Both the position numbers and the translations under genes were made by a program. 64,000 nt of DNA. It comes from Sphingomonas sp. MA1305 (lineage in GTDB: Bacteria; Pseudomonadota; Alphaproteobacteria; Sphingomonadales; Sphingomonadaceae). Positions 54,302 through 63,608 of this stretch are shown here, one piece after another (position 1 is the first letter of the stretch; each line of letters begins with the position of its first letter). The notes beneath the pieces were generated by a model. That model was not told where the DNA came from. It made no database searches and saw only the letters and a list, made by a program, of their open reading frames with translations. The stretch is taken from NCBI RefSeq assembly GCF_016107325.1, contig NZ_RCVT01000002.1, positions 620,001-684,000 of the forward strand, read 5' to 3'.

Positions 54302-55840
54302 CTACCGCCGGCTGAAGGCCGCCACCGGTACCGTTACGGTGACCGCGATGCCGGCCCGGTCCCAGGCGCGCTGCACCGTTCCGCCGAGCTGCCGCACCGC
54401 GGACAGTTCGATCAGCTGGCTGCCGAAGCCGTCGGCATGCTGCGGCGCCTCGACCTCGGGACCGCCGCGTTCCGCCCAAGACAGGGTCATCGCCTCGCCG
54501 TCATGGCGCAGCCGCAGATCGACGTCGCCGTCGGGCCGCGACAGCGCGCCGTATTTGCTCGCGTTGGTCGCCAGCTCATGGAACAGCAGCGCCAGCGGCG
54601 TCGCGGAGCGATCGTCGATGCGGATGTCGTCACCGACGATGTGGATCGCCTCGCGCTCGCCACGGCGATAGGGCGCGAACAATTCGGTCAGCAGCCCCTT
54701 CAGGCTGTCCTGCTGCAACGCCGGCCGCGATTGCGAACTGTGCGGACGCACGAAATCGTGCGCGCGGCCGAGCGCGGTGATGCGCTGGCGCAGATCGGCG
54801 GCGATGCCGGCGAATTCCGGCCGGCCACGCGCGGCGAATGAGATCAGGCCGGAGATCACCGCGAAGATGTTCTTGATCCGGTGCGACAGTTCCTGGCTGA
54901 TCACCTCGCGCTCTTCCAGCGCCAGCTTCTGCTCGTGGATGTCGGTGCAGGTGCCGAACCAGCGGGTGATCGCACCGGCGGCATCGCGGATCGGCAGCGC
55001 GCGGCCGAGCACCCAGCGATAGGTGCCGTCGAAATGGCGCAGGCGATATTCGATCTGATAGGGATCGCCCGTCGCCAGACTGTGCCGCCACACCGTCCAG
55101 GCGCGATCCTGATCGTCGGGGTGGAACATGTCGTTCCAGCCCTCGCCGTCGGTCGATCCGGCGGGCGCGCCGGTGAATTCATACCAGCGCGCGTTGTAAT
55201 AATCGTGGAAACCGTCGGGCAGCGTCGACCAGACCATCTGCGGCATCGCGTCGGCGAGCGTGCGAAACCGATCCTCGCTGTCGGACAGCCGCCGCGCCGA
55301 TTCGTCGGCCTCGTCGCGGCGCTGGATCGCGTCGCGGTTGTCGCGCAGCCGCGCCATGACATTGGCGGCGAGCACCTCCAGCCCCTGCAGCTGCAGCGGC
55401 GTCAGCCCGTCGCGCGGCCGGTCGTCGAGGATGCACAAGGCGCCCAGCGGCACGTTGCCGTCGCCGATCAGCGGCACGCCGGCATAAAAACGGACATGCG
55501 GCTGCTGCGTGACGAGCGGATTGTCAGCGAAGCGCGGATCGGCCGTCGCGTCCGGCACGATCATCGGCCCCTCGCGCCGGATCGTGTGATCGCAGAACGA
55601 GATGGCGCGGCTCGTCCCCTCCATCGCCAGGCCGGTACGGGCAAGGAACAGCTGCTCGCGGTCCTCAATCAGCGTCACCAGCGCGATCGGCGCCTCGCAT
55701 AGCGCGGCGGCGAAGTCGGCGATCTGCTTGAGTGCCGCCGAATTGCGCAGCGCGCGCGGCTGATAGCTGGCGAGCGCGGCCAGCCGCGCCCGCTCGTCGA
55801 TCCGCCAGCCGGACGCGTTCGGTTGAACCTCCGATGCCAC
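54302..55840 (-). CDS. HWE-family histidine kinase with GAF and PAS domains
   Basis: A 512-residue soluble kinase. N-terminal GAF domain (about 30-165: DREQLFLARTGL, FYAGVPLIGDGNVPLGALCILDDRP), PAS domain (about 190-310: LADAMPQMVWSTLPDG, PAS-C IEYRLRHFDGTYRWVLGRA), then the kinase with the phospho-His in ELSHRIKNIFAVISGL, N-box LLFHELATNASKYGAL and the WxE motif in SWAERGGP. No transmembrane helix, so a cytoplasmic signal is sensed. GTG start, two bases after the ssb stop. Confidence 0.92.
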   Translation of the reverse strand: MASEVQPNASGWRIDERARLAALASYQPRALRNSAALKQIADFAAALCEAPIALVTLIEDREQLFLARTGLAMEGTSRAISFCDHTIRREGPMIVPDATADPRFADNPLVTQQPHVRFYAGVPLIGDGNVPLGALCILDDRPRDGLTPLQLQGLEVLAANVMARLRDNRDAIQRRDEADESARRLSDSEDRFRTLADAMPQMVWSTLPDGFHDYYNARWYEFTGAPAGSTDGEGWNDMFHPDDQDRAWTVWRHSLATGDPYQIEYRLRHFDGTYRWVLGRALPIRDAAGAITRWFGTCTDIHEQKLALEEREVISQELSHRIKNIFAVISGLISFAARGRPEFAGIAADLRQRITALGRAHDFVRPHSSQSRPALQQDSLKGLLTELFAPYRRGEREAIHIVGDDIRIDDRSATPLALLFHELATNASKYGALSRPDGDVDLRLRHDGEAMTLSWAERGGPEVEAPQHADGFGSQLIELSAVRQLGGTVQRAWDRAGIAVTVTVPVAAFSRR

Positions 55841-55842
55841 GA

Positions 55843-56418
55843 TCAGAACGGCACGTCGTCGTCGAGATCGTCCGCGAAGCCACCCGATTGGCCGCCGCCG
55901 AAGCCGCCGCCACCACGATTGCCGCCGCCCGACTGGCCGCCGCCATAGCCGCCGCCGCGATTGCCACCGCCGCCATAGCCGCCCGAGGAGCCGCCGCCGA
56001 AATCGTCGCCGCCACCGAAGTCGTCGCCGCCGCTACGGCCGCCGCCACCGCCGCCCTGGCCGCCGCCGGGGCCGTCGAGCATCGTCAGCACGGAATTGAA
56101 TCCCTGCAGCACGATCTCGGTGGAATATTTGTCGTTGCCCTGCTGATCCTGCCATTTGCGGGTCTGCAGCTGGCCCTCGATATACACCTTCGACCCCTTG
56201 CGCAGAAAGCGTTCGGCGACGTTGGCCAGGCCCTCGTTGAAGATCGCGACCGAATGCCACTCGGTCTTTTCCTTGCGCTCGCCGGTGTTGCGGTCCTTCC
56301 AGCTTTCCGACGTCGCGATGCGCAGGTTCACCACCTTGCCGCCGTTCTGGAACGACCGCGATTCGGGGTCGCGCCCCAGATTGCCGACGAGAATGACCTT
56401 GTTGACGCTGCCCGCCAT
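55843..56418 (-). CDS. ssb: Single-stranded DNA-binding protein
   Basis: A 191-residue SSB: OB-fold in the first 110 residues ([51 protein letters not shown]), a long Gly-rich linker, and the acidic tip DLDDDVPF that binds partner proteins. Essential for replication and repair. The glycine-rich linker gives a GC-repetitive stretch that is not a separate repeat element. Confidence 0.97.
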   Translation of the reverse strand: MAGSVNKVILVGNLGRDPESRSFQNGGKVVNLRIATSESWKDRNTGERKEKTEWHSVAIFNEGLANVAERFLRKGSKVYIEGQLQTRKWQDQQGNDKYSTEIVLQGFNSVLTMLDGPGGGQGGGGGGRSGGDDFGGGDDFGGGSSGGYGGGGNRGGGYGGGQSGGGNRGGGGFGGGQSGGFADDLDDDVPF

Positions 56419-56429
56419 AATTGCCTCTG

Positions 56430-58292
56430 CTAGAGACCGGCGAGAACCGCCAGCCAGTACGTGATTCCGGCCGCCAGATAGGCCGCCGCGAACAGGTAGC
56501 TAACCATGAACAACGGCCACTTCCACCCGTTTGTTTCGCGCCGCGTCACCGCGATCGTGGATATGCATTGCGGCGCGAAAACGAACCACATCAGGAAGGC
56601 GAGCGCCGTCGGCAGACTCCAGCGGCCACGGATCTGGTCGGTGATCCGTTCGGTGCCGCCGCCAGCCTTGTCGTCGATCGCATAGACGGTGCCGATCGCC
56701 GACACCGCGACCTCGCGCGCCGCCATCGCCGGCAGCAGCGCCAGCGCGATGTCGCGGTTGAAGCCGATCGGCTTGACGACATATTCGATGCCATGGCCGA
56801 TCCGGCCGCCGATCGAATAATCGACCGGGCTGATGCCGCTGCCTTCCGGCGGTTTGGGGAAACTGAGCAGCAGCCACAGCACCATGGTCGTGGCGGCGAT
56901 GATCGTGCCGGCGCGTTTCAGGAAGATCAGCGCGCGCTGCCACAGGCCGAGCAGGATGTCGCCCGCGCGCGGCACCTGATATTTCGGCATCTCCATCATG
57001 AAGCCCGACGAGGCGCCCTTGGTCACCGTCCGGCGCAGCACCAGCGCGGCGGCATAGGCGCCGATGATGCCGATCAGCAGCAGGCCGAACATGACGAGGC
57101 CCTGCAGCCGGACGAACGGCAGCACCGGCGTGTTGGGGATCATCGCGCCGATGATCAGCGTGTAGACCGGCCAGCGCGCGCTGCACGTCATCAGCGGCGC
57201 GATCAGGATCGTGGTCAGCCGGTCCTTCTCGTCCTCGATCACGCGGGTCGCCATGATCCCCGGCACCGCGCAGGCGAAGCTGGACAGCAAGGGGATGAAG
57301 GCGCGCCCCGACAGGCCGACCGTCGCCATCAACCGGTCCATCAGAAAGGCGGCGCGGACCATATAGCCCGACGATTCGAGCACCAGGATGAAGAGGAACA
57401 GGATCAGGATCTGCGGCAGGAAGACGACCACTGCGCCGACGCCGGCGACCAGGCCATCGGCGAGCAGCGAACGGATGAAGCCGTCGGGCAATTGCGTGTC
57501 GATCAGCCGCTGCAGCGCCGCGAAGCCCGCGTCGATCATGTCGGCAGGCACGGTCGCCCACGAAAAGACCGCCTGGAACATGACGAACAGGATGGTGGCG
57601 AGCAGCAGCGGCCCGGCGACCGGATGCAGCGCCACCGTGTCGAGCAGGTGCATCCAGCGTCGCCCGCTGGTTTCGGCGACGGTCGCGGCGCCGGCGATCT
57701 TCCGCGCGCGGCGTTGCAGCGTGACGATATCGTCCTGGATGCTGCCGTCGGACGGGCGCAGCGGCGTCGCGCCGCGCGTCGCCACCACCGTCGCCAGTGC
57801 AGCGCGCAGCGCGTCGAGGCCGCGGCGCCGCACCGCGACGGTCGGGATCACCGGCACGCCCAATTCGCGCTCCAGCACGGCGGGATCGAGCGTCAGCCCG
57901 TCGCGCTCCGCCAGGTCGATCATGTTGAGCGCGACGACGACCGGCAGGCCGAGCGCGATCAGTTGCAGCGTGAAGCGTAGATGGTTGTCGAGATTGGCGG
58001 CGTCGACGACGACGACCATCGCGTCGGGCAGCCGTTCCAGCCCGCCCTTGCCGGTGACGACGTCGCGGGTCACGCGTTCGTCCGGGCTGGACGGTTCCAG
58101 ACTGTAGGCACCGGGCAGGTCGATCAGCTCGACGGGACGGCCGTCGTCCAGCATCAGCCGGCCCGAATGGCGCTCGACGGTGACGCCGGGATAATTGCCG
58201 ACCTTCTGCCGTGCGCCGGTCAGGGCGTTGAACAGCGCGCTTTTGCCGGCATTGGGATTGCCGACCAGCGCGATCAGCGGCGGATGTTCCAT
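56430..58292 (-). CDS. feoB: Ferrous iron transporter FeoB
   Basis: A 620-residue protein with the N-terminal G domain ([38 protein letters not shown]) and a C-terminal membrane part of about eight helices with the two gate regions, including [19 protein letters not shown] and [21 protein letters not shown]. It imports Fe2+ under low oxygen. Shorter than the E. coli protein (773) but a normal length for alphaproteobacteria. It starts 14 bases after feoA. Confidence 0.96.
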   Translation of the reverse strand: MEHPPLIALVGNPNAGKSALFNALTGARQKVGNYPGVTVERHSGRLMLDDGRPVELIDLPGAYSLEPSSPDERVTRDVVTGKGGLERLPDAMVVVVDAANLDNHLRFTLQLIALGLPVVVALNMIDLAERDGLTLDPAVLERELGVPVIPTVAVRRRGLDALRAALATVVATRGATPLRPSDGSIQDDIVTLQRRARKIAGAATVAETSGRRWMHLLDTVALHPVAGPLLLATILFVMFQAVFSWATVPADMIDAGFAALQRLIDTQLPDGFIRSLLADGLVAGVGAVVVFLPQILILFLFILVLESSGYMVRAAFLMDRLMATVGLSGRAFIPLLSSFACAVPGIMATRVIEDEKDRLTTILIAPLMTCSARWPVYTLIIGAMIPNTPVLPFVRLQGLVMFGLLLIGIIGAYAAALVLRRTVTKGASSGFMMEMPKYQVPRAGDILLGLWQRALIFLKRAGTIIAATTMVLWLLLSFPKPPEGSGISPVDYSIGGRIGHGIEYVVKPIGFNRDIALALLPAMAAREVAVSAIGTVYAIDDKAGGGTERITDQIRGRWSLPTALAFLMWFVFAPQCISTIAVTRRETNGWKWPLFMVSYLFAAAYLAAGITYWLAVLAGL

Positions 58293-58306
58293 GGACGCGG
58301 GCCGGC

Positions 58307-58567
58307 TTATTCGGCCGGCATCGGCACCGAAACCTGGATCGCCGACGCGACCGCGCGGCGCAGCGCCACCGTCATCCGGCCGATGCGGCAGGCGATCGGG
58401 CCACCACCCAGCCGGGCGCGGTGCAGCACCTCGACCCCGACGCCTTCGTCGAAGCCGAGCTCGCGCAATCGCCGGGCTTCGGGGGCGGACAGGCGGGTCC
58501 AATCGATCGCATCGACCGTGGCGGCGTGATGGCGCGGCAGCGTCTCGAGGTTCAGAGTCGGAAACAC
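58307..58567 (-). CDS. feoA: Ferrous iron transport protein FeoA
   Basis: An 86-residue SH3-like protein: RLRELGFDEGVGVEVLHRARLGGGPIACRIGRMTVALRRAVASAIQV, the complete FeoA core. It binds and activates FeoB. The start is GTG at 58567, whose ribosome-binding site lies inside the hairpin described next. Cotranscribed with feoB. Confidence 0.92.
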   Translation of the reverse strand: MFPTLNLETLPRHHAATVDAIDWTRLSAPEARRLRELGFDEGVGVEVLHRARLGGGPIACRIGRMTVALRRAVASAIQVSVPMPAE

Positions 58568-58588
58568 ACTCCCTTTATAGAGGGAGTG
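58567..58588 (-). promoter_or_regulatory. Hairpin covering the feoA ribosome-binding site
   Basis: Perfect 8-bp inverted repeat CACTCCCT-N6-AGGGAGTG. On the mRNA the 3' arm is AGGGAG, next to the GTG start, and the 5' arm is complementary, so the structure would mask the ribosome-binding site until opened. This suggests translational control of feoAB. Confidence 0.5.
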
Positions 58589-58592
58589 CGAC

Positions 58593-58605
58593 TGATTATC
58601 AATTA
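58593..58605. promoter_or_regulatory. Fur-like box upstream of feoA
   Basis: TGATTATCAATTA (TAATTGATAATCA on the other strand) resembles the ATAAT/GATAAT hexamer pattern of Fur boxes. It lies 26-38 bases upstream of the feoA start, where an iron-responsive operator is expected. Confidence 0.4.
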
Positions 58606-58656
58606 CCGTCTGTTGCAGGGCCGTGCGCTTTTATCCGTCCCGCACGCGGGAGGGGA

Positions 58657-59310
58657 TTAGACCACCGGATAGCGCAGCCGGCCGATGAAGCGCGACAGGC
58701 TGGGGCGGTGCTCGGAGCGGCGGATCATGCTCGCCTTGGCCTTCTCGAACCGCATGATCCCCTCGATCCGGCGGCCGAGGAAGGCGCGCGTGTCGGCGAA
58801 GCCCTCGCTGTCGTCGTCGAGGAAGACGGTGACGGTGGCGCCGTAGACGCCGAGCAGGATCGCCCGTTTGGTATAGTGATTGTAGTCGGTGGCGGTGTCG
58901 CCGGCGAGCCGCCACATCGCATCGACGCTGCGCCAGCCGAGCCTCGCCGCATGGCCGAGATTCTGCGGCAGCGCGAGGATGGCGAGCGCGCGGCGCAGCG
59001 CCTCGCGGTCCTGCGCCATCGCGGTCAGCCGCGCGGTGACCAATTCGCTGATCCGGGCGCGGATCGGCAGCGTCCTGAGCGTCTCCGGCGGCAGCGCGGC
59101 GGCCATCGCCGCGTCGATCGAGGCGAACCAGGCGTCGATCATGCCGACCGCGCCGTCCTGGAAGGCGAGGCGCGCGATGTCGCGGTCGACGCCGGCGGCA
59201 TCCGCCGCCATGTCGCGCGCCGCATCGCCCCAGCCGTCGAAGGCGGCGTTGGCGGCGATGCCCGGCGCCAGCGCGAGGCGGATCTCGTCGAGAGTGGGAT
59301 CGTCGGTCAT
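58657..59310 (-). CDS. COQ9-family protein (ubiquinone biosynthesis)
   Basis: A 217-residue helical protein with the COQ9 layout: LAPGIAANAAFDGWGDAA near the start, then VDAMWRLAGDTATDYNHYTKRAILLGVYG, the signature stretch, and FLGRRIEGIMRFEKAKA near the end. COQ9 binds lipid and helps the hydroxylation steps of ubiquinone synthesis. Start at 59310; its ATG overlaps the stop of the DMT transporter (ATGA). Divergent from nothing: it runs toward feoA, same strand. Confidence 0.92.
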   Translation of the reverse strand: MTDDPTLDEIRLALAPGIAANAAFDGWGDAARDMAADAAGVDRDIARLAFQDGAVGMIDAWFASIDAAMAAALPPETLRTLPIRARISELVTARLTAMAQDREALRRALAILALPQNLGHAARLGWRSVDAMWRLAGDTATDYNHYTKRAILLGVYGATVTVFLDDDSEGFADTRAFLGRRIEGIMRFEKAKASMIRRSEHRPSLSRFIGRLRYPVV

Positions 59311-60281
59311 GCCCGTTCTTCCTGCGTCTTTGCGCCGCGCGGCGCAACCTCGCCGCGGCGGACCAGCACCAGCGCCGCCGCGACCAACGCGACACCGACC
59401 CAGTCGGCTCCGTGCAGCCGCTCGCCATAGGCGATCCAGCCGACCGAACCGGCGACGATCGGCTGGATCAGCAGCGCGATGCCGACCACCAGCGGCGACA
59501 ATTGGCCGAGCGCGTAGATCATGCAGCCCTGGCCGATCACCTGGCTGACCAGCGCCAGCGCGAGCAGCGGGGTCCAGTGGTGCGGCACCACCGATTCGCC
59601 CAACGCCAGCGCGTAGACCAGCAGCGGCAGCACGCTGGCCGTGCTCGACAGCGCCAGCGCCGGCAGCGGCGCCATCCGCGTGCGGACCCGTGCCATGACG
59701 ACGAAATAGAGCGTGTAGAACAGCCCGGCGAGGATGCAGAGCAGGTCGCCAGCCAGATTGCGCGGGTCGAGCTGGTAGGAGCGGCCGAGCAGCAGGGTCG
59801 CGCCCGCCGCGGCGAGCGCCAGCGCAAAGGCCTGCCCCCGCGTCGGCCAGGCACGCGCGGCGAGGAAGCCGTAGAGCGGGAAGATCAGGATCGCGCAATT
59901 GCCGAACAGGGTGGCATTGGCCATCGTCGTGCGGACGATGCCGAGGTGCCAGCTGCCGAGGTCGAGCGCGAAGGCGACGCCGCTCAGCCCCAGCATCCAC
60001 CACAAGCCGCGTGGCAGTCTTCCCGGCCGCGCGCCGCCGGCCAGCGCCAGGCCGGCGAGGAACGGCACCGCCAGCGTGATCCGCCAGAAGGCGGCGGCGA
60101 CCGGCCCGACATCGGCCAGGCGGACGAACCACGGCCCGAACGCCAGCGCGCCGTTGGCGAAGACCAGTGCCGCGAAGGCGAGCCCCGACCCCCGCGGCGA
60201 TGCCCCTGTCTCGGCGGGCGCGGCGGAGCCAGCCGCGGTTGCGGCGGAAACAGTTTTTCTTTGCGACCTATCCTGGTGCAT
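59307..60281 (-). CDS. EamA/DMT-family transporter
   Basis: A 324-residue membrane protein with ten hydrophobic helices in two EamA repeats (GALAFGPWFVRLADVGPVAAAFWR; LLIQPIVAGSVGWIAYGERLHGADWVGV). The first 30 residues are Ala/Ser-rich and probably not folded. Family members export metabolites; the substrate is unknown. Coupled to COQ9 by a 4-base overlap and divergent from the Old Yellow Enzyme gene. Confidence 0.9.
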   Translation of the reverse strand: MHQDRSQRKTVSAATAAGSAAPAETGASPRGSGLAFAALVFANGALAFGPWFVRLADVGPVAAAFWRITLAVPFLAGLALAGGARPGRLPRGLWWMLGLSGVAFALDLGSWHLGIVRTTMANATLFGNCAILIFPLYGFLAARAWPTRGQAFALALAAAGATLLLGRSYQLDPRNLAGDLLCILAGLFYTLYFVVMARVRTRMAPLPALALSSTASVLPLLVYALALGESVVPHHWTPLLALALVSQVIGQGCMIYALGQLSPLVVGIALLIQPIVAGSVGWIAYGERLHGADWVGVALVAAALVLVRRGEVAPRGAKTQEERA

Positions 60282-60334
60282 GTCTCCCCTTAGCCGCCTA
60301 TCTGTGGCGCGTCAGGCAACAAACGGAGCAGCCG

Positions 60335-61423
60335 ATGCCCAATTCCTCGCACCCGAGCCTCTTCGATCCGATCCAACTGGGTGACATCGCCGCCGCCAAC
60401 CGCGTGGTGATGGCGCCGCTGACGCGCGGCCGCGCCACCGACGACCATGTGCCGACCGAGATCATGATCGACTATTACCGCCAGCGCGCGGGCGCCGGGC
60501 TGATCATCACCGAGGGTACGGGCGTCAGCCGGCTCGGCCTCGGCTGGCCGAACGCGCCGGGGCTGTGGACCGAGGCGCAGGTCGAGGCGTGGAAGCCGGT
60601 GACCGAGGCGGTGCACCAGGCCGGCGGCAAGATCGTCGCGCAGATCTGGCACATGGGCCGGCTGGCGCGGCCGGACGTCACCGGCCAACAGCCGCTGTCG
60701 TCGTCGGCGACGCGCGCGCCCTATCACAAGCCCGAAAACCCCTATGCCGAGGCGAAGGCGGCGACGCTCGACGACATCAAAAAGGCGCAGGACGAATATG
60801 CCGAGGCGGCGCGCGCCGCGATCCGCGCGGGCTTCGACGGGGTGCAGCTGCACGGCGCCAATGGCTATCTGATCGATCAGTTCCTGCGCGACGGTACCAA
60901 TCATCGCGACGACGATTACGGCGGCAGCCCGGAAAACCGCATCCGCTTCATGCGCGAATCGGTGGCGCGGGTGGTCGACGCGATCGGTGCGGGCCGCACC
61001 GGCATCCGCCTGTCGCCGAACGGCGAGACGCAGGGCGCCGACGACAGCGATCCCGCCAGCGTCTTCGTCCCCGCCGCCAAGGCGCTGAACGATCTCGGCA
61101 TCGCCTTCCTCGAACTGCGCGAACAGAGCCCGGACGGTACCTTCGGCAAGAGCGACGTGCCCAAGCTCAGCCCGCAGATCCGCCAGGTGTTCACCGGCCC
61201 GCTGATCCTCAACCAGGATTATGAGGCGGACAGCGCGCAGGCCGATCTCGATTCGGGCGTCGCCGATGGAATCGCCTTCGGCCGCAAGTTCATCGCCAAC
61301 CCCGATCTGGTCGAACGGCTGCGCCGCGGCGCACCGCTCAACCAGGACGACCCCAAGACGTGGTACACCAAGGGGCCGGAGGGCTATACCGACTATCCCG
61401 CGCTCGAGACCGAGGCGGCGTAG
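60335..61423 (+). CDS. Old Yellow Enzyme family ene-reductase
   Basis: A 362-residue FMN TIM-barrel protein: LFDPIQLGDIAAANRVVMAPLTRGRA at the start, QIWHMGRLA, the active-site pair in FDGVQLHGANGYLIDQFL with RDGTNHRDDDYGGSPENR, then a C-terminal IAFGRKFIANPDLV for FMN phosphate. It reduces activated C=C bonds, nitrate esters and similar electrophiles with NADPH. ATG at 60335 with GGAG upstream. Followed by a large palindromic repeat. Confidence 0.95.
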   Translation: MPNSSHPSLFDPIQLGDIAAANRVVMAPLTRGRATDDHVPTEIMIDYYRQRAGAGLIITEGTGVSRLGLGWPNAPGLWTEAQVEAWKPVTEAVHQAGGKIVAQIWHMGRLARPDVTGQQPLSSSATRAPYHKPENPYAEAKAATLDDIKKAQDEYAEAARAAIRAGFDGVQLHGANGYLIDQFLRDGTNHRDDDYGGSPENRIRFMRESVARVVDAIGAGRTGIRLSPNGETQGADDSDPASVFVPAAKALNDLGIAFLELREQSPDGTFGKSDVPKLSPQIRQVFTGPLILNQDYEADSAQADLDSGVADGIAFGRKFIANPDLVERLRRGAPLNQDDPKTWYTKGPEGYTDYPALETEAA

Positions 61424-61429
61424 AACCCC

Positions 61430-61567
61430 AATCCTCCCCGCCCGCGGGGAGGGGAACCGCGCCGCGTCGCGGCGTGGTGGAGGGGGCTTTCCGCATACGC
61501 TGCGCTGCGTGGACAGCCCCCTCCGTCAGCGCTGGCGCTGCCACCTTCCCGCGAGCGGGGAGGATTT
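61430..61567. repeat. 138 bp nested palindromic intergenic repeat
   Basis: Outer arms AATCCTCCCCG/CGGGGAGGATT enclose a second inverted pair (GGAGGGGGCT/AGCCCCCTCC) and a Cys-Gly-Thr rich centre (GCGCTGGCGC). The right end contains the stop codon of the next minus-strand gene (61566-61568). This repeat type is widely dispersed in sphingomonads; shorter pieces occur at 3055-3075 and 9951-9972. Confidence 0.75.
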
Positions 61568-62027
61568 AGGCCGCGCCCGTTTCCCGCGCATCGAGCCATT
61601 GCGTCACCGCGCGCCGCAACGGCGCGCGGATGTTGCCTTGGAACAGCGGCACCAGCACCAGCAGGATCGCCGGCCAGAACACCGCGGACACGATCAGCGC
61701 GGTGAGCGCCAGCACGATGCCGCCGATCACAAGCCCCGCGATCCGCGCACTCAGCGGGTCGAGCCGCACCGTCCGCGGCCCCTTGTCATCGTAGAGGCGA
61801 TGTGTCGTCAGGTCGCTGGTGCCGTCGAAGCTGACCTTGCGCAGCCAGACGCCGTCTCTCTCGGCGGGCGCCGGACGAGCCTTCGTGACGGGGCGTGCCG
61901 GCCGCGCGCCCGACGACGGCACCGGCGGCGGTGCCGCGCCGATCCGTACCCCCGATTGCGTGTCGATTACCTCCAGCCGCCGCCCGCGCTCGACGACCTT
62001 CCAGCGGCTGGGCGGGATCCGTGTCAT
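61566..62027 (-). CDS. Hypothetical protein with two C-terminal membrane helices
   Basis: A 153-residue protein. The first half is basic and proline-rich (APPPVPSSGARPARPVTKARPAPAE); the second half holds two hydrophobic segments at about 95-130 (IAGLVIGGIVLALTALIVSAVFWPAILLVLVPLF). No family recognised. It stops inside the repeat above and starts 17 bases from ribH. Confidence 0.6.
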   Translation of the reverse strand: MTRIPPSRWKVVERGRRLEVIDTQSGVRIGAAPPPVPSSGARPARPVTKARPAPAERDGVWLRKVSFDGTSDLTTHRLYDDKGPRTVRLDPLSARIAGLVIGGIVLALTALIVSAVFWPAILLVLVPLFQGNIRAPLRRAVTQWLDARETGAA

Positions 62028-62043
62028 CGCCCGCCGCCGCCGC

Positions 62044-62463
62044 TCAGCCGAGCCGGTGCTTGAGCGCGAGCATCGCCAGCGCCGCCTCGGCCGCGCCGCC
62101 GCCCTTGTCGAGCTGCGCGGGATCGGCGCGGCGGATCGCCTGCTCCTCGTTTTCCGTGGTCAGGATGCCGTTGCCGATCGGCAGGCCGTCCATGGTCAGC
62201 GCCATGACGCCGCGCGCGCTCTCGTTGGAGACGATCTCGAAATGATAGGTCTCGCCGCGGATCACCACGCCGAGCGCGACATAGCCGTCATACTGGCCCG
62301 TCTCCGCGGCAAGTGCGATCGCGCCGGGCACTTCCAGCGCGCCGGGCACGGTGACGGTGGCGTGGCTGTGCCCCGCCGCCTCGATCGCGCGCCGCGCGCC
62401 GGCGAGCAGCATGTCGTTGAGATGATCGTAGAAGCGCGCTTCGACGATGAGGATATGGGCCAT
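62044..62463 (-). CDS. ribH: 6,7-dimethyl-8-ribityllumazine synthase
   Basis: A 139-residue lumazine synthase. N-terminal substrate loop [32 protein letters not shown], the phosphate region [19 protein letters not shown] and [11 protein letters not shown]. Together with the RibB product it forms the penultimate riboflavin intermediate. The start ATG is at 62463. Same operon as ribB and ribE. Confidence 0.96.
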   Translation of the reverse strand: MAHILIVEARFYDHLNDMLLAGARRAIEAAGHSHATVTVPGALEVPGAIALAAETGQYDGYVALGVVIRGETYHFEIVSNESARGVMALTMDGLPIGNGILTTENEEQAIRRADPAQLDKGGGAAEAALAMLALKHRLG

Positions 62464-62477
62464 CGTAAATCCTTGGG

Positions 62478-63608
62478 TCAGTCGATCCGCCGCTCGCCGA
62501 CGATCGACAGGCCGTAGCCGTCGAGGCCGACCAGCGTGTGGTGCGTGTTGGTCAGCAATTTCATTTCCTCGACGCCCAATTCGGTCAGGATCATCGCGCC
62601 GACGCCATAGTCGCGCAACTCCTCCATGTCCTCGGCGGGCAGCGTTCCGGCCCTCGCCTGCAGCGCGACGGTGAACTGGTCGGCGCGCGGCCGGTTGATG
62701 ACGACGACGACGCCCGCGCCCTCCTCGCCGATGATCTCCATGGAGCGGCGCAGCAGCTCGGCACGACCGCCGCCCTCGCCGAAGATGTCGGCGAACGGCG
62801 ACAGGGCGTGCATGCGCACCAGCGTCGGCTTGCCGGGATCGATCTTGCCCTTGACCAGCGCGATCTGTTCGGAACCGGTCGCCCGGTTCCAGAAGGTCAT
62901 CGCGGTCCATTCGCCGCCCCATTCGCTGACGAAGCGCGCCTCGGCCCGCTTCTCGACGAGATGGTCGTGGCGACGGCGATAGGCGATCAGATCGCGGATC
63001 GTGCCGATCTTCAGCGCATGGCGCTGCGCGAAGCCGACGAGGTCGTCGAGGCGCGCCATCGTCCCGTCGTCGTTCATGATCTCGCAGATCACGCCGCTGG
63101 GATTGAGGCCGGCGAGCCGCGACACGTCGACCGCCGCCTCGGTATGGCCGGTGCGCACCAGCACGCCGCCGTCGCGCGCCACCAGCGGGAAGACGTGGCC
63201 CGGCGTGACGATCTCGTCGCGGCCCTTGGACGAGTCGATCGCCACCGCGATGGTGCGGGCGCGGTCGGCGGCGGAGATGCCGGTGGTGACGCCGTCGCGC
63301 GCCTCGATCGAGGTGGTGAAGGCGGTTTCGTAGCGCGTGCCGTTGTTGCGGCTCATCAGCGACAGGCCGAGCTCCTCGACCCGCCGCTTGGTCAGCGCCA
63401 GGCAGATCAGGCCGCGGCCGTGCGTCGCCATGAAGTTGATCTTCTCCGGCGTCGCCATCTGCGCCGGGATGACCAGGTCGCCCTCATTCTCGCGATCCTC
63501 GTCGTCGACCAGGATGAACATCCGGCCATTGCGCGCCTCGTCGATGATCTCTTCGGGGCTGGAGAGGAAGGCGTGCCGCAACTGCGACAGCTTAGCGGGA
63601 CTGGCCAC
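62478..63608 (-). CDS. ribB: 3,4-dihydroxy-2-butanone-4-phosphate synthase (RibB) with degenerate GCHII domain
   Basis: A 376-residue protein. Residues 1-210 are Rib[63 protein letters not shown] and [13 protein letters not shown]. The C-terminal part is homologous to GTP cyclohydrolase II but lacks the zinc-binding cysteines (the usual CxxxxxRCDC region reads [12 protein letters not shown]), so only the first activity is expected, as is common in proteobacteria. GTG start at 63608. Confidence 0.94.
   Translation of the reverse strand: MASPAKLSQLRHAFLSSPEEIIDEARNGRMFILVDDEDRENEGDLVIPAQMATPEKINFMATHGRGLICLALTKRRVEELGLSLMSRNNGTRYETAFTTSIEARDGVTTGISAADRARTIAVAIDSSKGRDEIVTPGHVFPLVARDGGVLVRTGHTEAAVDVSRLAGLNPSGVICEIMNDDGTMARLDDLVGFAQRHALKIGTIRDLIAYRRRHDHLVEKRAEARFVSEWGGEWTAMTFWNRATGSEQIALVKGKIDPGKPTLVRMHALSPFADIFGEGGGRAELLRRSMEIIGEEGAGVVVVINRPRADQFTVALQARAGTLPAEDMEELRDYGVGAMILTELGVEEMKLLTNTHHTLVGLDGYGLSIVGERRID

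Noticed and set aside
55860..56060. GC-repetitive stretch of CCGCCGCC-type units
   Set aside because: It encodes the glycine-rich linker of SSB and is not an independent repeat or CRISPR array.
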